Positions 8,277 through 16,708 of a DNA stretch of 40,136 bases are shown here, piece after piece. The stretch comes from an uncultured Prevotella sp. Its GTDB lineage: Bacteria > Bacteroidota > Bacteroidia > Bacteroidales > Bacteroidaceae. The position numbers were made by a program, and so were the translations under genes. Every line of letters starts with the position of its first letter. Positions within the stretch are counted from its first letter, which is position 1. The DNA lies in assembly GCA_937874345.1 (NCBI GenBank), contig CALNBT010000202.1:1-40136 (forward strand), read 5' to 3'. The notes beneath the pieces are model-generated. The model worked only from the letters and a program-made list of their open reading frames with translations. It was not told the origin of the DNA and searched no databases.

Positions 8277-9848
8277 CTATCTGTCTATATCTGGAACCAC
8301 GAAATCGAGTGCGGCACCAACCGTTACAAGGTCAGCCACTTTCAGTCCGCGAATCATCTCGTCCATTGCGGCAACATGATTCAATCCCATTGGTCTTATT
8401 TTCAAACGATAAGGCGACTTGTCACCTTTTGAATCGAGATAAACACCAACTTCTCCACGAGCTCCCTCAGTTGAGAAATACCACTGTCCCTCAGGAACCT
8501 TGATAATCGGTTTCTGCTTCACGTAGAAATCACCTTCAGGAATATTGTCAATCAACTGTTCAATGATACGAATGCTTTGCTTGATCTCTTCGACACGGGC
8601 AAGATAACGACCATAGGAATCGCAGTGGTTATTTGTGATCTCTTCGAAATCCACCTTATCATACATGGCATAAGGATGATTCTTTCTAACATCACTCTTC
8701 CAATCTGATGCACGACCAGATGGTCCGGTAACACCAAAGCTGATGATGTTTTCCTTATCCATGACGCCAATGCCTTGGAAACGATTTTCAGTGATAACAT
8801 TTGAGCCAAACACATCCATATACTCTTGCAACATCGGTTTGAGATACGTACAGAGCTGTTTGCAATTGTCAACGAAATGAGGATCGATATCAGCCTGCAA
8901 GCCACCTATTCTATAATAGTTTTGAATCAAGCGGCCACCCGTTGTCTCTTCCATCACATTCAGCACGTGTTCACGATCACGCATCGAATACAAGAACGCT
9001 GTCAAGGCTCCAAGGTCTTGCGCACAACATCCAAGATACAGAAGATGTGAATCAATACGCTGCAACTCATCCATGATGGTACGGATATACTTGATTCTAT
9101 CGGTAAGTTCAACACCCATGGCCTCTTCGATGACCCCTACGAGTGCATGGCGATTCATCATGGCACTGAGGTAATCCAAACGATCAGTCAAAGCCAAAGT
9201 TTGAGGATATGTATATGCTTCGCACATCTTTTCAATACCACGGTGAATATATCCCAAATGGGGATAGATATGCTTTACCGTTTCACCGTTGAGCACACAT
9301 TGCAAACGCAATACGCCGTGGGTACTTGGATGTTGAGGACCGATATTGATAACAAAGTCTTCATCGCCAAACAATGGCACGCGCTTTTCTATCAGTTTAC
9401 CTGTATCGTCCAAGCTATATTGATATGTAGCATCCAGCTCAACATCGTCTTCCAAAGTAAAGGCGTTGCTCTCTGGAGAATCGTCAAAATTCTTTCTCAA
9501 AGGATAGCCTTTGAAATCGTTGCGCAAGAACAACCGGCGCATATCAGGATGTCCTAGGAACTTGATACCCAAGAAATCATAGACTTCGCGTTCCAGAAAA
9601 TCAGCTGCCTTCCAAAGATTGGTCACTGTATCCAGAAGATAATCATCACCATTTAGCTGTGCAATAGATCTCACAGATACACGTTCATGTGTCTGTGTAT
9701 TTTCAAGGATGTAAATACATCCCAATCCTTCTTCACCGAAATCCTCGCCAATAATGGTAACCAGGTAATCGAAATGCCTTTCGTTCTTAAGTCTGGCCAT
9801 CTCTACGGCCAGCTGACCGGATTGAATTTCAATATTATTTAGTTTCAT
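8277..9848 (-). CDS. nuoCD: NADH-quinone oxidoreductase fused subunit C/D
   Basis: This 523-residue peripheral subunit fuses NuoC and NuoD. Residues about 1-140 are NuoC, with the family motif EREVYDFLGIKFLGHPDMRR and GYPLRKNF. Residues about 160-523 are NuoD, starting INIGPQHPSTHGVLRLQ, which holds the quinone-binding loop histidine. LTDRLDYLSAMMNRHA and a C-terminal VPDIDR follow. NuoD shares its fold with the [NiFe] hydrogenase large subunit but lacks the nickel ligands. Fusion is seen in many bacteria, including E. coli. The gene starts 11 bases after nuoB. Confidence 0.97.
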   Translation of the reverse strand: MKLNNIEIQSGQLAVEMARLKNERHFDYLVTIIGEDFGEEGLGCIYILENTQTHERVSVRSIAQLNGDDYLLDTVTNLWKAADFLEREVYDFLGIKFLGHPDMRRLFLRNDFKGYPLRKNFDDSPESNAFTLEDDVELDATYQYSLDDTGKLIEKRVPLFGDEDFVINIGPQHPSTHGVLRLQCVLNGETVKHIYPHLGYIHRGIEKMCEAYTYPQTLALTDRLDYLSAMMNRHALVGVIEEAMGVELTDRIKYIRTIMDELQRIDSHLLYLGCCAQDLGALTAFLYSMRDREHVLNVMEETTGGRLIQNYYRIGGLQADIDPHFVDNCKQLCTYLKPMLQEYMDVFGSNVITENRFQGIGVMDKENIISFGVTGPSGRASDWKSDVRKNHPYAMYDKVDFEEITNNHCDSYGRYLARVEEIKQSIRIIEQLIDNIPEGDFYVKQKPIIKVPEGQWYFSTEGARGEVGVYLDSKGDKSPYRLKIRPMGLNHVAAMDEMIRGLKVADLVTVGAALDFVVPDIDR

Positions 9849-9859
9849 TCCCCTATACC

Positions 9860-10558
9860 TTATTTATTATTATCATCCAGGGGTACATTCGGATCAAAAT
9901 CGTCCGGTACACTTGTCACGATAATAGGTTTGTTTTTCTGCAAGCTTTCTTCCAGCAATTCAGTATTGCTCATTCCAGCCTCATCTACATGTTGCTTATG
10001 ATTCGCACCACCAAAGAATTTCTCAATCTTCACCTTGCGTTGCAACTGCATCATGCCATACATGATCGCTTCAGGACGGGGAGGACATCCTGGGATGAAC
10101 ACATCCACAGGAACAATCTGGTCGATACCACAAACCACATGATAACTGCTTTTGAACGGACCACCAGAAATAGCACATCCACCGACGGCAATCACATATT
10201 TAGGCTCGGCCATCTCGTCGTACAGACGTCTGAATGCCGGTGCCATCTTGTTTGTAATTGTACCGGCACACATGATCAGGTCAGCCTGACGAGGTGAGTT
10301 ACGGGTTACCTCAAATCCGAAACGGGCAAAATCATAACGTGCACAACCCACTGCCATAAACTCGATACCACAACAGCTGGTCGCAAAAGTCAAACTCCAA
10401 AGAGAGTTTGCACGCCCCCAGTTGATCATCTGGTCGAGTGAGCCAGTTAATACATTGACGCCGCCTTCGTGAAGCTCGTCAACCAGATCTTTCAACGAAT
10501 CATTATCCTTAAACTCATCAAAAGGAATACTCTTGATGTACGGCTTTCTTACTTCCAT
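9860..10558 (-). CDS. nuoB: NADH-quinone oxidoreductase subunit B (cluster N2)
   Basis: This 232-residue peripheral subunit carries the terminal [4Fe-4S] cluster N2 beside the quinone site. The four cluster ligands are visible: the vicinal pair C62-C63 (ATSCCGIEFMA), C128 (VGGCAISGG) and C158 (IPGCPPRPEA). It has an N-terminal extension of about 40 residues and a polar C-terminal tail of about 45 residues ending VPLDDNNK. Its start overlaps the end of nuoA by 10 bases, a tight coupling of the first two genes. Confidence 0.97.
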   Translation of the reverse strand: MEVRKPYIKSIPFDEFKDNDSLKDLVDELHEGGVNVLTGSLDQMINWGRANSLWSLTFATSCCGIEFMAVGCARYDFARFGFEVTRNSPRQADLIMCAGTITNKMAPAFRRLYDEMAEPKYVIAVGGCAISGGPFKSSYHVVCGIDQIVPVDVFIPGCPPRPEAIMYGMMQLQRKVKIEKFFGGANHKQHVDEAGMSNTELLEESLQKNKPIIVTSVPDDFDPNVPLDDNNK

Positions 10559-10899
10559 TCCAAAGCTCCTTTCCGCCAGGCATAAGCCAAGCCAAATACC
10601 AATACCAATAGGAAGAACCCGATACTAGCCAAAGCCATTGGACCGAGATCCTGAACAACGACTGCCCAGGGATACAGAAGCACGGTCTCAATATCGAACA
10701 TCAGGAAAAGGATTGCGAAGAGGTAGTAACCGATGTGCACCGGAAGCCACGAAGAGCCTCGGGTGGGGATACCACTCTCATACGGTTCGCCCTTTACCGG
10801 ATTGTACGAACGGGGACCTATTGCCTTGGCGATGGCATAAGCAGCCAGGACCAAGAAAACGGCCGTTACCAAAACGGTGACAAACAATGTAAAATACAT
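10549..10899 (-). CDS. nuoA: NADH-quinone oxidoreductase subunit A
   Basis: This 116-residue, three-helix membrane subunit of complex I is the first gene of the operon. The conserved loop PVKGEPYESGIPTRGSSW and the segment LFLMFDIETVLLYPWAVV, with its buried acidic residues, are typical. The length matches the family. The start at 10899 lies about 60 bases downstream of a TAACTTTG -7 box at 10963-10970. There is no gene upstream on this strand for about 550 bases except a candidate RNA with its own terminator, so nuoA opens the transcription unit. Confidence 0.96.
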   Translation of the reverse strand: MYFTLFVTVLVTAVFLVLAAYAIAKAIGPRSYNPVKGEPYESGIPTRGSSWLPVHIGYYLFAILFLMFDIETVLLYPWAVVVQDLGPMALASIGFFLLVLVFGLAYAWRKGALEWK

Positions 10900-10942
10900 A
10901 AAAAGTTTTTAAAAGTATAATTTCTTGTCTTTTCTAGAAGGA

Positions 10943-10970
10943 CGCAATTGTGAATTGCGGTGCAAAGTTA
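10943..10970 (-). promoter_or_regulatory. nuo operon promoter (-7 box) with palindrome at the start point
   Basis: On the minus strand a TAACTTTG -7 box (10963-10970) matches the Bacteroidota consensus TAnnTTTG. The -33 element is poor (ATTG at 10994-10997, spacing 23). Three bases after the -7 box lies a perfect inverted repeat: 7-base arms CGCAATT (10943-10949) and AATTGCG (10953-10959) around GTG. The expected transcription start falls inside it. It could be an operator or a 5' hairpin that protects the long operon mRNA; the sequence cannot tell which. Confidence 0.6.
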
Positions 10971-11154
10971 CAAATTATTTTTAGATATAATCACAATGAT
11001 TATGGAAAAAAAAGGCAACTTTGTAAAGTGCAGATGACAAACAATGAAAATAATAGTGATTTGAATTATCGGCCAAAGGTTAAATAGACCATCCCTGCCC
11101 TTCAAGGCATCATCATAAAAACAGACAAATCCCTGAATGAGAATCCATAAAAGT

Positions 11155-11198
11155 CAAAAAAAGAGTGGAGCTTCCAAAAAGATTGATTAGCCCCACTC
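11155..11198 (-). terminator. Intrinsic terminator of the candidate small RNA
   Basis: On the minus strand GAGTGGGGCT (11189-11198) pairs with AGCTCCACTC (11163-11172), 10 base pairs including one G-U, and is followed directly by seven T. There is no T run on the plus side, so it works only for minus-strand transcripts. No annotated gene lies upstream of it on that strand. Confidence 0.8.
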
Positions 11199-11457
11199 CG
11201 CCGATCAGTTTACTTTTACCCTACTGAAGATTTGACCGGCTTAAATCTTGAATTACAATTACATGTTATTTTACCGCTGTAACAATGTCATCAAATACTT
11301 TTACATTTCCAGAAATTGTAAATAACAAGATTCAACATATATTCATAAACCATTGAAATATATTCTCAAAAATTATTTATAGATGTCGCATCTATTTTAC
11401 GGTGATAAAATTATTTCTTCAGCTAAAATATTAATGATGTAGCTGGTAATTTTAATA
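11155..11457 (-). ncRNA. Candidate small RNA defined by promoter and terminator
   Basis: A full-match promoter (11464-11495, minus strand) points to a start near 11457. The next intrinsic terminator on that strand is at 11155-11198, giving a transcript of about 300 nt. The longest ATG frame inside is about 20 codons, so a non-coding role is more likely than a peptide. The 5' two thirds are very AT-rich. The 3' third is GC-richer and can fold: GCCGGTCA pairs with TGATCGGC just ahead of the terminator stem. I do not recognise tmRNA, RNase P RNA or a riboswitch in it; a divergent 6S RNA or a regulatory RNA remains possible. Confidence 0.45.
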
Positions 11458-11463
11458 TTATTG

Positions 11464-11495
11464 CAAATATAACTTATTGTTTTTAAGACAACAAA
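11464..11495 (-). promoter_or_regulatory. Bacteroidota-type promoter for the candidate small RNA
   Basis: Read on the minus strand, TTTG (11492-11495), 20 bases, then TATATTTG (11464-11471). Both boxes and the spacing match the sigma-ABfr consensus exactly, and there is no gene start downstream. Confidence 0.65.
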
Positions 11496-11721
11496 GTCTT
11501 TTTTAAATAATTAACGGATTTTTTTGCTATTTTTTATTGGTATGTTAGGTTACTTGTTAGCGTGTCCTATTTATGCAAACTTCTTTCTTTCATCTCTGTG
11601 TCTTGATAGGAGTCAGCAAGGCCATCGGCTCAAATAATATGATTATTAGGTTAAACTCAAGGTTCTTCGTCCAAATATACAAAAAAAATCTTACCCACAA
11701 CATTCTAAGGATACTTTTTTG

Positions 11722-11729
11722 TACATTTG
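11722..11729 (+). promoter_or_regulatory. Putative -7 box of the mscS-like gene
   Basis: TACATTTG matches the -7 consensus and would give a leader of about 43 bases to the ATG at 11779. No TTTG is seen at the expected -33 distance. Confidence 0.5.
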
Positions 11730-11778
11730 CATGAAAATTTTATAAAAAAGCCTAATCTATTATTGTCAATAGAAGAAA

Positions 11779-14139
11779 ATGAAGCAAATAAGATGGATTC
11801 TCCTACTGTTGGTCATCGTTATCGGATTACCAGCCCATGCTGTCCTGAAAGAAGACAGTATTACCAATACCCTGTCGATTCTACGACAGGAACTCACAAC
11901 CTACCATCATGATCTGGAAGCACAGTCAAAAGCATCTTATGAACAACAGGAATTGATTTTCCGCGAACTGATGACAGTTGTGAACCGAAGCAACCAGAAT
12001 GCATTGATGCTTTATTCTCAAATACCCGGCAATGTCTTTGATCTGACTTATGCCTGCCACGAAGCAACACAGCAATACGCGGATTTCCAAAAAAACATCA
12101 TGCCGTTTAAATTGTTTCTTTCACAAAACGACACAGAGATTGCCCGTTACGACAGTTTGATCAGCAATCTGAGCGACATGTATACCGCCACCCTGAACAA
12201 TAAAGCGATGATCGACCGTAACGTCTGCTTAACGCTATCCGTCAACATCCGCCGTAACTTGAAGTACCGAAGCGACCAGCTTGCCGAATATATTCGCATT
12301 TACCGGTCTACCGAAGTCCATCTGAAGAATCTCAATGACTATGCCGACAAGCGTTATCAAGAAATACAGAATAATATTTTCAACAACAATGGGAGCAACT
12401 ATTTTGATATCTTATCCAAGATCAAGTCAGAAGTTCGACAAACGTCCAATGTCGTAGAAAACAAATACCGCCCGCTACGCAACGTCAATTCACAATGGGA
12501 CAGCCGCATTATCATCATGATGTTGTCCATGATGCTGTTCTTGGCCGTCATCTCAATTGCCCTTAACATTGTCATCCTTCGCTATCTGGTACCCAGACGT
12601 TTCCGCACAGATGCCTTCGTGGCCAAGCGTTCCTTCATTATTTTAGCGGCATCTGTGGTAACCTTAGCCATCTTACTGGTGATAATGCGCACGGTCTTCA
12701 AGACGCAGAACTTTATCATTATGGCGAGCGATCTGGTTATTGGATTTACCTGGCTCGTGGGTGTAATCCTGATTTCATTGCTCTTGCGGATGGAGGGCAA
12801 ACAAATGAAGAGTGCCTTTCTGGCCTATACCCCACTGATCATCATCGGATTCATCGTCATCTCGTTCCGTATCATCATGATACCCAACCGACTCAATGCG
12901 CTTATTTTACCACCCATCCTGCTGGTGTGCCTGTTTTTCCAAGCTTACATTCTTAAGAGACACAGACATCGCCTGCCAAAAACCGATGTATTCTATGCCA
13001 GCATTACGCTCGGTGTGTTCGTTGGTGCTGTCATTGCTTCGTGGAGCGGCTATATCCTGCTCTGCGTACAACTATTGATTTGGTGGATCATGCAGCTTAC
13101 CTGTATCTTGACCATCACTTGTATCGGCAGTTACCTCAATACGTATGCCGAACATAAGAAACTGAACAATAAGCCAATCACGTCTACCTGGAGTTACCAT
13201 CTGATAAACAGTGTCTTCTTGCCAATTCTGGGTGTCCTGTCTGTAATCTTGTCAATCTATTGGGCTGCAGACGTGTTCAGCTTGAGCGATAACATCATGG
13301 CGATCTTCAAGCAAAATTTCATCCACACCGACAATTTCTCCACCAGTATCTACTCGATCTCACTGGTCATCATCCTCTATTTTGTCTTCAGGTACCTCAA
13401 CAAGACCATCAAAGCCTTGGTAAAACAGCATTTTGAGCGGCGTGACATCACATCGGCAGGCAGTCGTAACGTGATGGCTAAAAACGTGATCCAGGTCATT
13501 ATTTGGGGATTATGGTTCATCATTTCGCTCAATATTTTCCATATCAACAGTACCTGGCTGGGTATCGCCTCTGTAGGATTCTCTACCGGTGTGGGTTTCG
13601 CCATGAAAGACATCCTGGAAAATATCTATTACGGTATCTCGCTGATGGCTGGGCGTGTCAAGGTGGGCGACTGGATTGAGATAGACGGTATACGGGGTCG
13701 TATCAGTTCTATCACCTATACATCGACGGTCATCGACGCCACCGATGGCTCTATCATCGCCTTCCAGAACAACCAACTCTTTACAAAGAACTATAAGAAC
13801 ATGACGAAAAACCATGGCTACGAACTGGATGCCTTGGAGGTTGGTGTGGCTTATGGAACAGATATTCCTTACGTTAAGAAACTGTTGACCGATGCATTGA
13901 TGCAACTCGACTGTGTCAACAAAGAACGTGGCGCAAACATTCTCATGAAGAGTTTCGGCGATAGTAGCATCATCCTCAAGATTTTAGTCTGGGTTCCGGT
14001 GCTGACCCATGCATTCGATGATGGAAAGATTTTGGAATGTGTATACAAAACATTGAATGACAATAGGATATCAATGCCATTTCCACAGCGCGACGTACAT
14101 ATTATCAAGACCGATGCCGATACAGAGTTGAGGGCATAG
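11779..14139 (+). CDS. Large MscS-family mechanosensitive channel
   Basis: This 786-residue protein starts with a signal peptide (MKQIRWILLLLVIVIGLPAHA). A mostly helical periplasmic region (about residues 22-235) follows, then around ten membrane helices (about 240-600), and a C-terminal MscS core. The core begins with the glycine/alanine-rich pore helix (WLGIASVGFSTGVGFAMKDIL) and continues into the beta domain (GRVKVGDWIEIDGIRGRISS, about 616-635) and the alpha/beta vestibule. This resembles the large MscK/YnaI-type channels that release solutes on hypo-osmotic shock. The gene is transcribed alone, divergent from the nuo side, with a -7 box at 11722 and a likely terminator at 14186. The gated signal is unknown. 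Confidence 0.9.
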   Translation: MKQIRWILLLLVIVIGLPAHAVLKEDSITNTLSILRQELTTYHHDLEAQSKASYEQQELIFRELMTVVNRSNQNALMLYSQIPGNVFDLTYACHEATQQYADFQKNIMPFKLFLSQNDTEIARYDSLISNLSDMYTATLNNKAMIDRNVCLTLSVNIRRNLKYRSDQLAEYIRIYRSTEVHLKNLNDYADKRYQEIQNNIFNNNGSNYFDILSKIKSEVRQTSNVVENKYRPLRNVNSQWDSRIIIMMLSMMLFLAVISIALNIVILRYLVPRRFRTDAFVAKRSFIILAASVVTLAILLVIMRTVFKTQNFIIMASDLVIGFTWLVGVILISLLLRMEGKQMKSAFLAYTPLIIIGFIVISFRIIMIPNRLNALILPPILLVCLFFQAYILKRHRHRLPKTDVFYASITLGVFVGAVIASWSGYILLCVQLLIWWIMQLTCILTITCIGSYLNTYAEHKKLNNKPITSTWSYHLINSVFLPILGVLSVILSIYWAADVFSLSDNIMAIFKQNFIHTDNFSTSIYSISLVIILYFVFRYLNKTIKALVKQHFERRDITSAGSRNVMAKNVIQVIIWGLWFIISLNIFHINSTWLGIASVGFSTGVGFAMKDILENIYYGISLMAGRVKVGDWIEIDGIRGRISSITYTSTVIDATDGSIIAFQNNQLFTKNYKNMTKNHGYELDALEVGVAYGTDIPYVKKLLTDALMQLDCVNKERGANILMKSFGDSSIILKILVWVPVLTHAFDDGKILECVYKTLNDNRISMPFPQRDVHIIKTDADTELRA

Positions 14140-14185
14140 CCACCAATAAGACCGCAATAAAAAAGGTCCTAAAGAGAACCTCTGC

Positions 14186-14227
14186 AAATGGCTGTCATCC
14201 AATCGAATGGCAGCCATTTATATTTTA
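14186..14227 (+). terminator. Likely terminator after the MscS gene
   Basis: AAATGGCTG (14186-14194) pairs with CAGCCATTT (14211-14219), followed by a T-rich tail (atattttat). It lies about 45 bases after the stop codon at 14139. Confidence 0.65.
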
Positions 14228-14279
14228 TCCGCAAAAACCTAACAGGTCTACTCGTCCGTCAACCCATATAGCCGTAAGG

Positions 14280-14441
14280 CTAAGCACTCATGAAATACTT
14301 GTAGAAAAGATATCCCAGAACCGCCAAAATCACTAAGATGATGATACTTTTGATCAAACAGCCCGTTACCTTCTTGAAAACAAAAAAGGCAACAACAATG
14401 GCAGCGATAACCCAGAGATAGAAAGAAAAGTGTGAATCCAT
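14280..14441 (-). CDS. Small two-helix membrane protein (53 aa)
   Basis: This 53-residue hydrophobic protein has two membrane helices (about residues 7-22 and 27-48), joined by a short basic turn (FKKVTG), and ends YKYFMSA. I chose the ATG at 14441 (MDSHFSFYLW) over a start at 14501, because the longer form overlaps the 3' end of the pseudouridine synthase gene and adds a charged, unstructured leader. It begins 16 bases after that gene's stop, on the same strand, so co-transcription is likely. No family is recognised; the function is unknown. Confidence 0.6.
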   Translation of the reverse strand: MDSHFSFYLWVIAAIVVAFFVFKKVTGCLIKSIIILVILAVLGYLFYKYFMSA

Positions 14442-14457
14442 ATATTTGTGCTTGATT

Positions 14458-15345
14458 TTACTTGAATAATTTTCTAAAAGCCGGAGGAACGGGTGTCTCA
14501 AATTCCATGGGCTTGTGGCTCACAGGATGGTAGAAACACAACAGGTAAGCATGAAGGCAAAGCCGGTTGATCGGATCATCTCCATTGCCATATTTGGGAT
14601 CGCCACAAACAGGGTGCCCCATATCCGCAGAGTGCACACGAATCTGGTTCTTGCGACCCGTCTCCAAACGATATTCCACCAACGAATAATCTGTCGTGCG
14701 TTTTAATGTATGAAAATGGGTCACGGCGTATTTGCCGCCATTGTCTATATTGCTCGAAAAAGTGACATAAGCCCGGTTATCCTTCAGCCAATTGGCAATG
14801 GTTCCGTCATCTTCTTCCATTTCACCCGACACAACGGCTACATAACGACGGTCGTAAACAATATGATGCCAGTCGTGTTCCAAAATCTGTTCGGTCTCCA
14901 AATCCTTGGCATACACCATCAACCCGCTGGTATCCCTGTCCAAACGATGCACCACATGCGCCGAGCAATGCTGTCGGGTCTTTCTGAAATAGTCGTCCAG
15001 AATCTTCTTCACATTCAGAGACGAGTGCCCGGCTGCCATCGACAAGATGCCGATGTTCTTTTCGATCACCACCAGATAGCGGTCTTCGTATACAATCTTG
15101 ACATAACGGTTTTTCAGCGAATCGTCTTTCTTTGCCTTGCTGATGGCAATCTTCATGCCCGGTTTCAGGGGATAATCAAACTGTGTGATGGTCTTGCCAT
15201 CAACCACGATTCCCCTACCCGCCAAAGTTAGTTTAAGCTTGCTCTTGCTCAGATGCTCTACATGCGAGAGCAGCCAATTCAGCAACAAATCCTCTTTTTC
15301 GACCACATAGCGGTAGTAATCGCCTGTCTTTTCGTTAATATCCAT
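14458..15345 (-). CDS. RluA/RluD-family 23S rRNA pseudouridine synthase
   Basis: This 295-residue enzyme converts specific uridines in ribosomal RNA to pseudouridine. Residues about 15-80 look like an S4 RNA-binding domain (LLLNWLLSHVEHLSKSKLKL, then GRGIVVDGKTITQFDYPLKPG). The catalytic domain holds the motif HVVHRLDRDTSGLMVYAKD (about 131-149), where the aspartate after the arginine is the nucleophile. GRKNQIRVHSADMGHPVCGDP, a signature of the RluA group, follows near residue 231. Which uridine it modifies cannot be told from sequence alone. A TAACTTTG -7 box at 15371-15378 lies upstream. Confidence 0.92.
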   Translation of the reverse strand: MDINEKTGDYYRYVVEKEDLLLNWLLSHVEHLSKSKLKLTLAGRGIVVDGKTITQFDYPLKPGMKIAISKAKKDDSLKNRYVKIVYEDRYLVVIEKNIGILSMAAGHSSLNVKKILDDYFRKTRQHCSAHVVHRLDRDTSGLMVYAKDLETEQILEHDWHHIVYDRRYVAVVSGEMEEDDGTIANWLKDNRAYVTFSSNIDNGGKYAVTHFHTLKRTTDYSLVEYRLETGRKNQIRVHSADMGHPVCGDPKYGNGDDPINRLCLHAYLLCFYHPVSHKPMEFETPVPPAFRKLFK

Positions 15346-15370
15346 GTTTGATATTCTTTCCTTTTGACTG

Positions 15371-15378
15371 CAAAGTTA
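15371..15378 (-). promoter_or_regulatory. Putative -7 box of the pseudouridine synthase gene
   Basis: On the minus strand the sequence is TAACTTTG, identical to the nuo -7 box and about 25 bases before the ATG at 15345. No clear TTTG is seen at the -33 distance. Confidence 0.5.
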
Positions 15379-15460
15379 CTGTTTTTTCACCGGAAACGAT
15401 TCGACTAAGTGCTTTCTTTTCGCATGGTGCTTATTGGCCGGATGCATCTGATGGCATCGC

Positions 15461-16114
15461 TTACTCTATGCTTATCATATTGACATCGTCGAATTCGTTG
15501 ATATATTCCAGTATGCGTTTGTTGTATTCGTTTGTCTGCACCCTGATTTCCAAACTCGCTTCGTATAAGGTCCCGCCCGTTGTGCGCCGGGTACGAAGTT
15601 CGTATGACAATATTTCGATTCCGTCATTCTTGATCTGTTCAACGACATGATTCACACTCTCTTTCGAATGAGTCGAAAATGAAAGTTGCAGAACCGTTTT
15701 ACTTAACTGCGGCACAATTTTGTTGAACACTTCAAGACCCAAAAGTATCAAGATGGTGACAATGACCGCTAAACCATACATGCCTACCCCGCACGCCATA
15801 CCAATGGCAGCCGTGACCCACAAGCCCGCTGCCGTAGTAAGTCCGCGTACCATATTCTTCTGAAACACAATGATGCCTGCACCAAGGAATCCGATGCCCG
15901 ACACCACTTGCGCGGCAACACGCGACGTGTCATTCCGATCATCGCCAAAACCGTATACCGAAACGATCGTAAACAATGCCGCCCCCAAGGCCACCAGGAA
16001 ATGGGTACGGAAGCCAGCATCCTTGGAACGATATTCGCGCTCCATTCCAACAATGCCTCCCAAAAGTAATGCAACAACCAGTCTGATGCTGTTATCAATG
16101 ATAAAATTATCCAT
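15461..16114 (-). CDS. MgtC/SapB family membrane protein
   Basis: This protein has 217 residues. The N-terminal domain (about 1-130) has four to five membrane helices with the MgtC signature LLLGGIVGMEREYRSKDAGFRTH, followed by VSGIGFLGAGIIVFQKN and GLTTAAGLWVTAAIGMACGVGMY. The C-terminal soluble part (about 145-217) looks like the ACT-like domain of longer MgtC proteins. In pathogens MgtC supports growth in low magnesium and modulates the F-ATPase; in other bacteria the role is less clear. I chose the ATG at 16114 over 16300, because the extra 62 residues are unlike the family and because a consensus promoter (16142-16173) lies inside that extension. Confidence 0.9.
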   Translation of the reverse strand: MDNFIIDNSIRLVVALLLGGIVGMEREYRSKDAGFRTHFLVALGAALFTIVSVYGFGDDRNDTSRVAAQVVSGIGFLGAGIIVFQKNMVRGLTTAAGLWVTAAIGMACGVGMYGLAVIVTILILLGLEVFNKIVPQLSKTVLQLSFSTHSKESVNHVVEQIKNDGIEILSYELRTRRTTGGTLYEASLEIRVQTNEYNKRILEYINEFDDVNMISIE

Positions 16115-16141
16115 AGAAAAATAAATGTAAGCTGTGATAAA

Positions 16142-16173
16142 CAAATATACAACATTCTTTTGTTTCGACCAAA
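16142..16173 (-). promoter_or_regulatory. Bacteroidota-type promoter of the mgtC-like gene
   Basis: Minus strand: TTTG (16170-16173), 20 bases, TATATTTG (16142-16149). The start would fall about 20 bases before the ATG at 16114. This supports the shorter gene start. Confidence 0.7.
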
Positions 16174-16666
16174 CAAAAGAAAGATACTTTGTAAAGAGCA
16201 CAGAAAAGATACATTTAAAACTTATCAGGCTGAACAAGTGGTCAGAGAACTTTGCAAAAAGGAGCCATTCAACCGCTTTTTTGCAGTACAAAAAACGCAT
16301 GGAAAACCCATCCTGAAAAATGAAAATCAGGAGGTTGGTATTCTACAAATCCTCTTATTTAAAATAGATTGTTTGCCGTTATGAAGGTCTTGTATTTCTT
16401 TCAAAAAACAAAATGAGCTATATTGATGATAAAAGGCATCGAGATTGATCGGGAATTTCCATCATATTGTCCAGCGATTCCATTCGTTTTGTAAACCATT
16501 GGAAATCAACATATCCCAATGTCCCTATCCATCCAGCAAAGAACTTGACAGTTAGTACACTTTCTCCTAAGGAAACACCATCACCATTTTGCCATGAATG
16601 ATGAAAAAACATACATTTCTGCGTGTATTTATCAGTCGGTCAAACGTATATCCCGATAAAAATGAT

Positions 16667-16674
16667 TACCTTTG
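16667..16674 (+). promoter_or_regulatory. Putative -7 box of the ABC-F gene
   Basis: TACCTTTG matches the -7 consensus and lies about 35 bases before the ATG at 16709. The -33 region has no good TTTG. Confidence 0.45.
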
Positions 16675-16708
16675 CACCCAAAATAAAATATAAATAAGGT
16701 AAAAGAAC

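Larger units (their letters stand above)
10900..11778. other. Intergenic region without protein gene
   Basis: This AT-rich stretch of 879 bases has no convincing open reading frame on either strand. It contains the nuo promoter and palindrome (10943-10970), a candidate minus-strand RNA with terminator (11155-11198) and promoter (11464-11495), a second minus-strand TATATTTG box (11672-11679), and the mscS -7 box TACATTTG (11722-11729). Nothing recognisable is seen in 10998-11150 or 11500-11665. Confidence 0.7.
16115..16708. other. Intergenic region between mgtC-like and ABC-F genes
   Basis: This stretch of 594 bases holds the mgtC-like promoter (16142-16173) and the ABC-F -7 box (16667-16674). 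Short open frames exist on both strands (for example minus 16418-16612), but none has a recognisable domain or a good start signal. I see nothing else. Confidence 0.6.

Noticed and set aside
9147..9557. A 136-codon frame antisense to nuoCD
   Set aside because: Shadow of a highly conserved gene; no start signal or domain.
13510..13905. A 131-codon frame antisense to the MscS gene
   Set aside because: It lies fully inside a well-supported gene on the other strand and shows no domain; a shadow frame.
16115..16300. N-terminal extension of the MgtC-like protein by 62 residues
   Set aside because: The extension is not family-like, and a consensus promoter for the gene lies within it.
16160..16384. 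Plus-strand frame of 74 codons before the ABC-F gene
   Set aside because: It overlaps the mgtC-like promoter on the other strand, has no domain, and no promoter of its own is seen.
16418..16612. Minus-strand frame of 64 codons in the same gap
   Set aside because: No recognisable motif, start signal or terminator; kept as non-coding.
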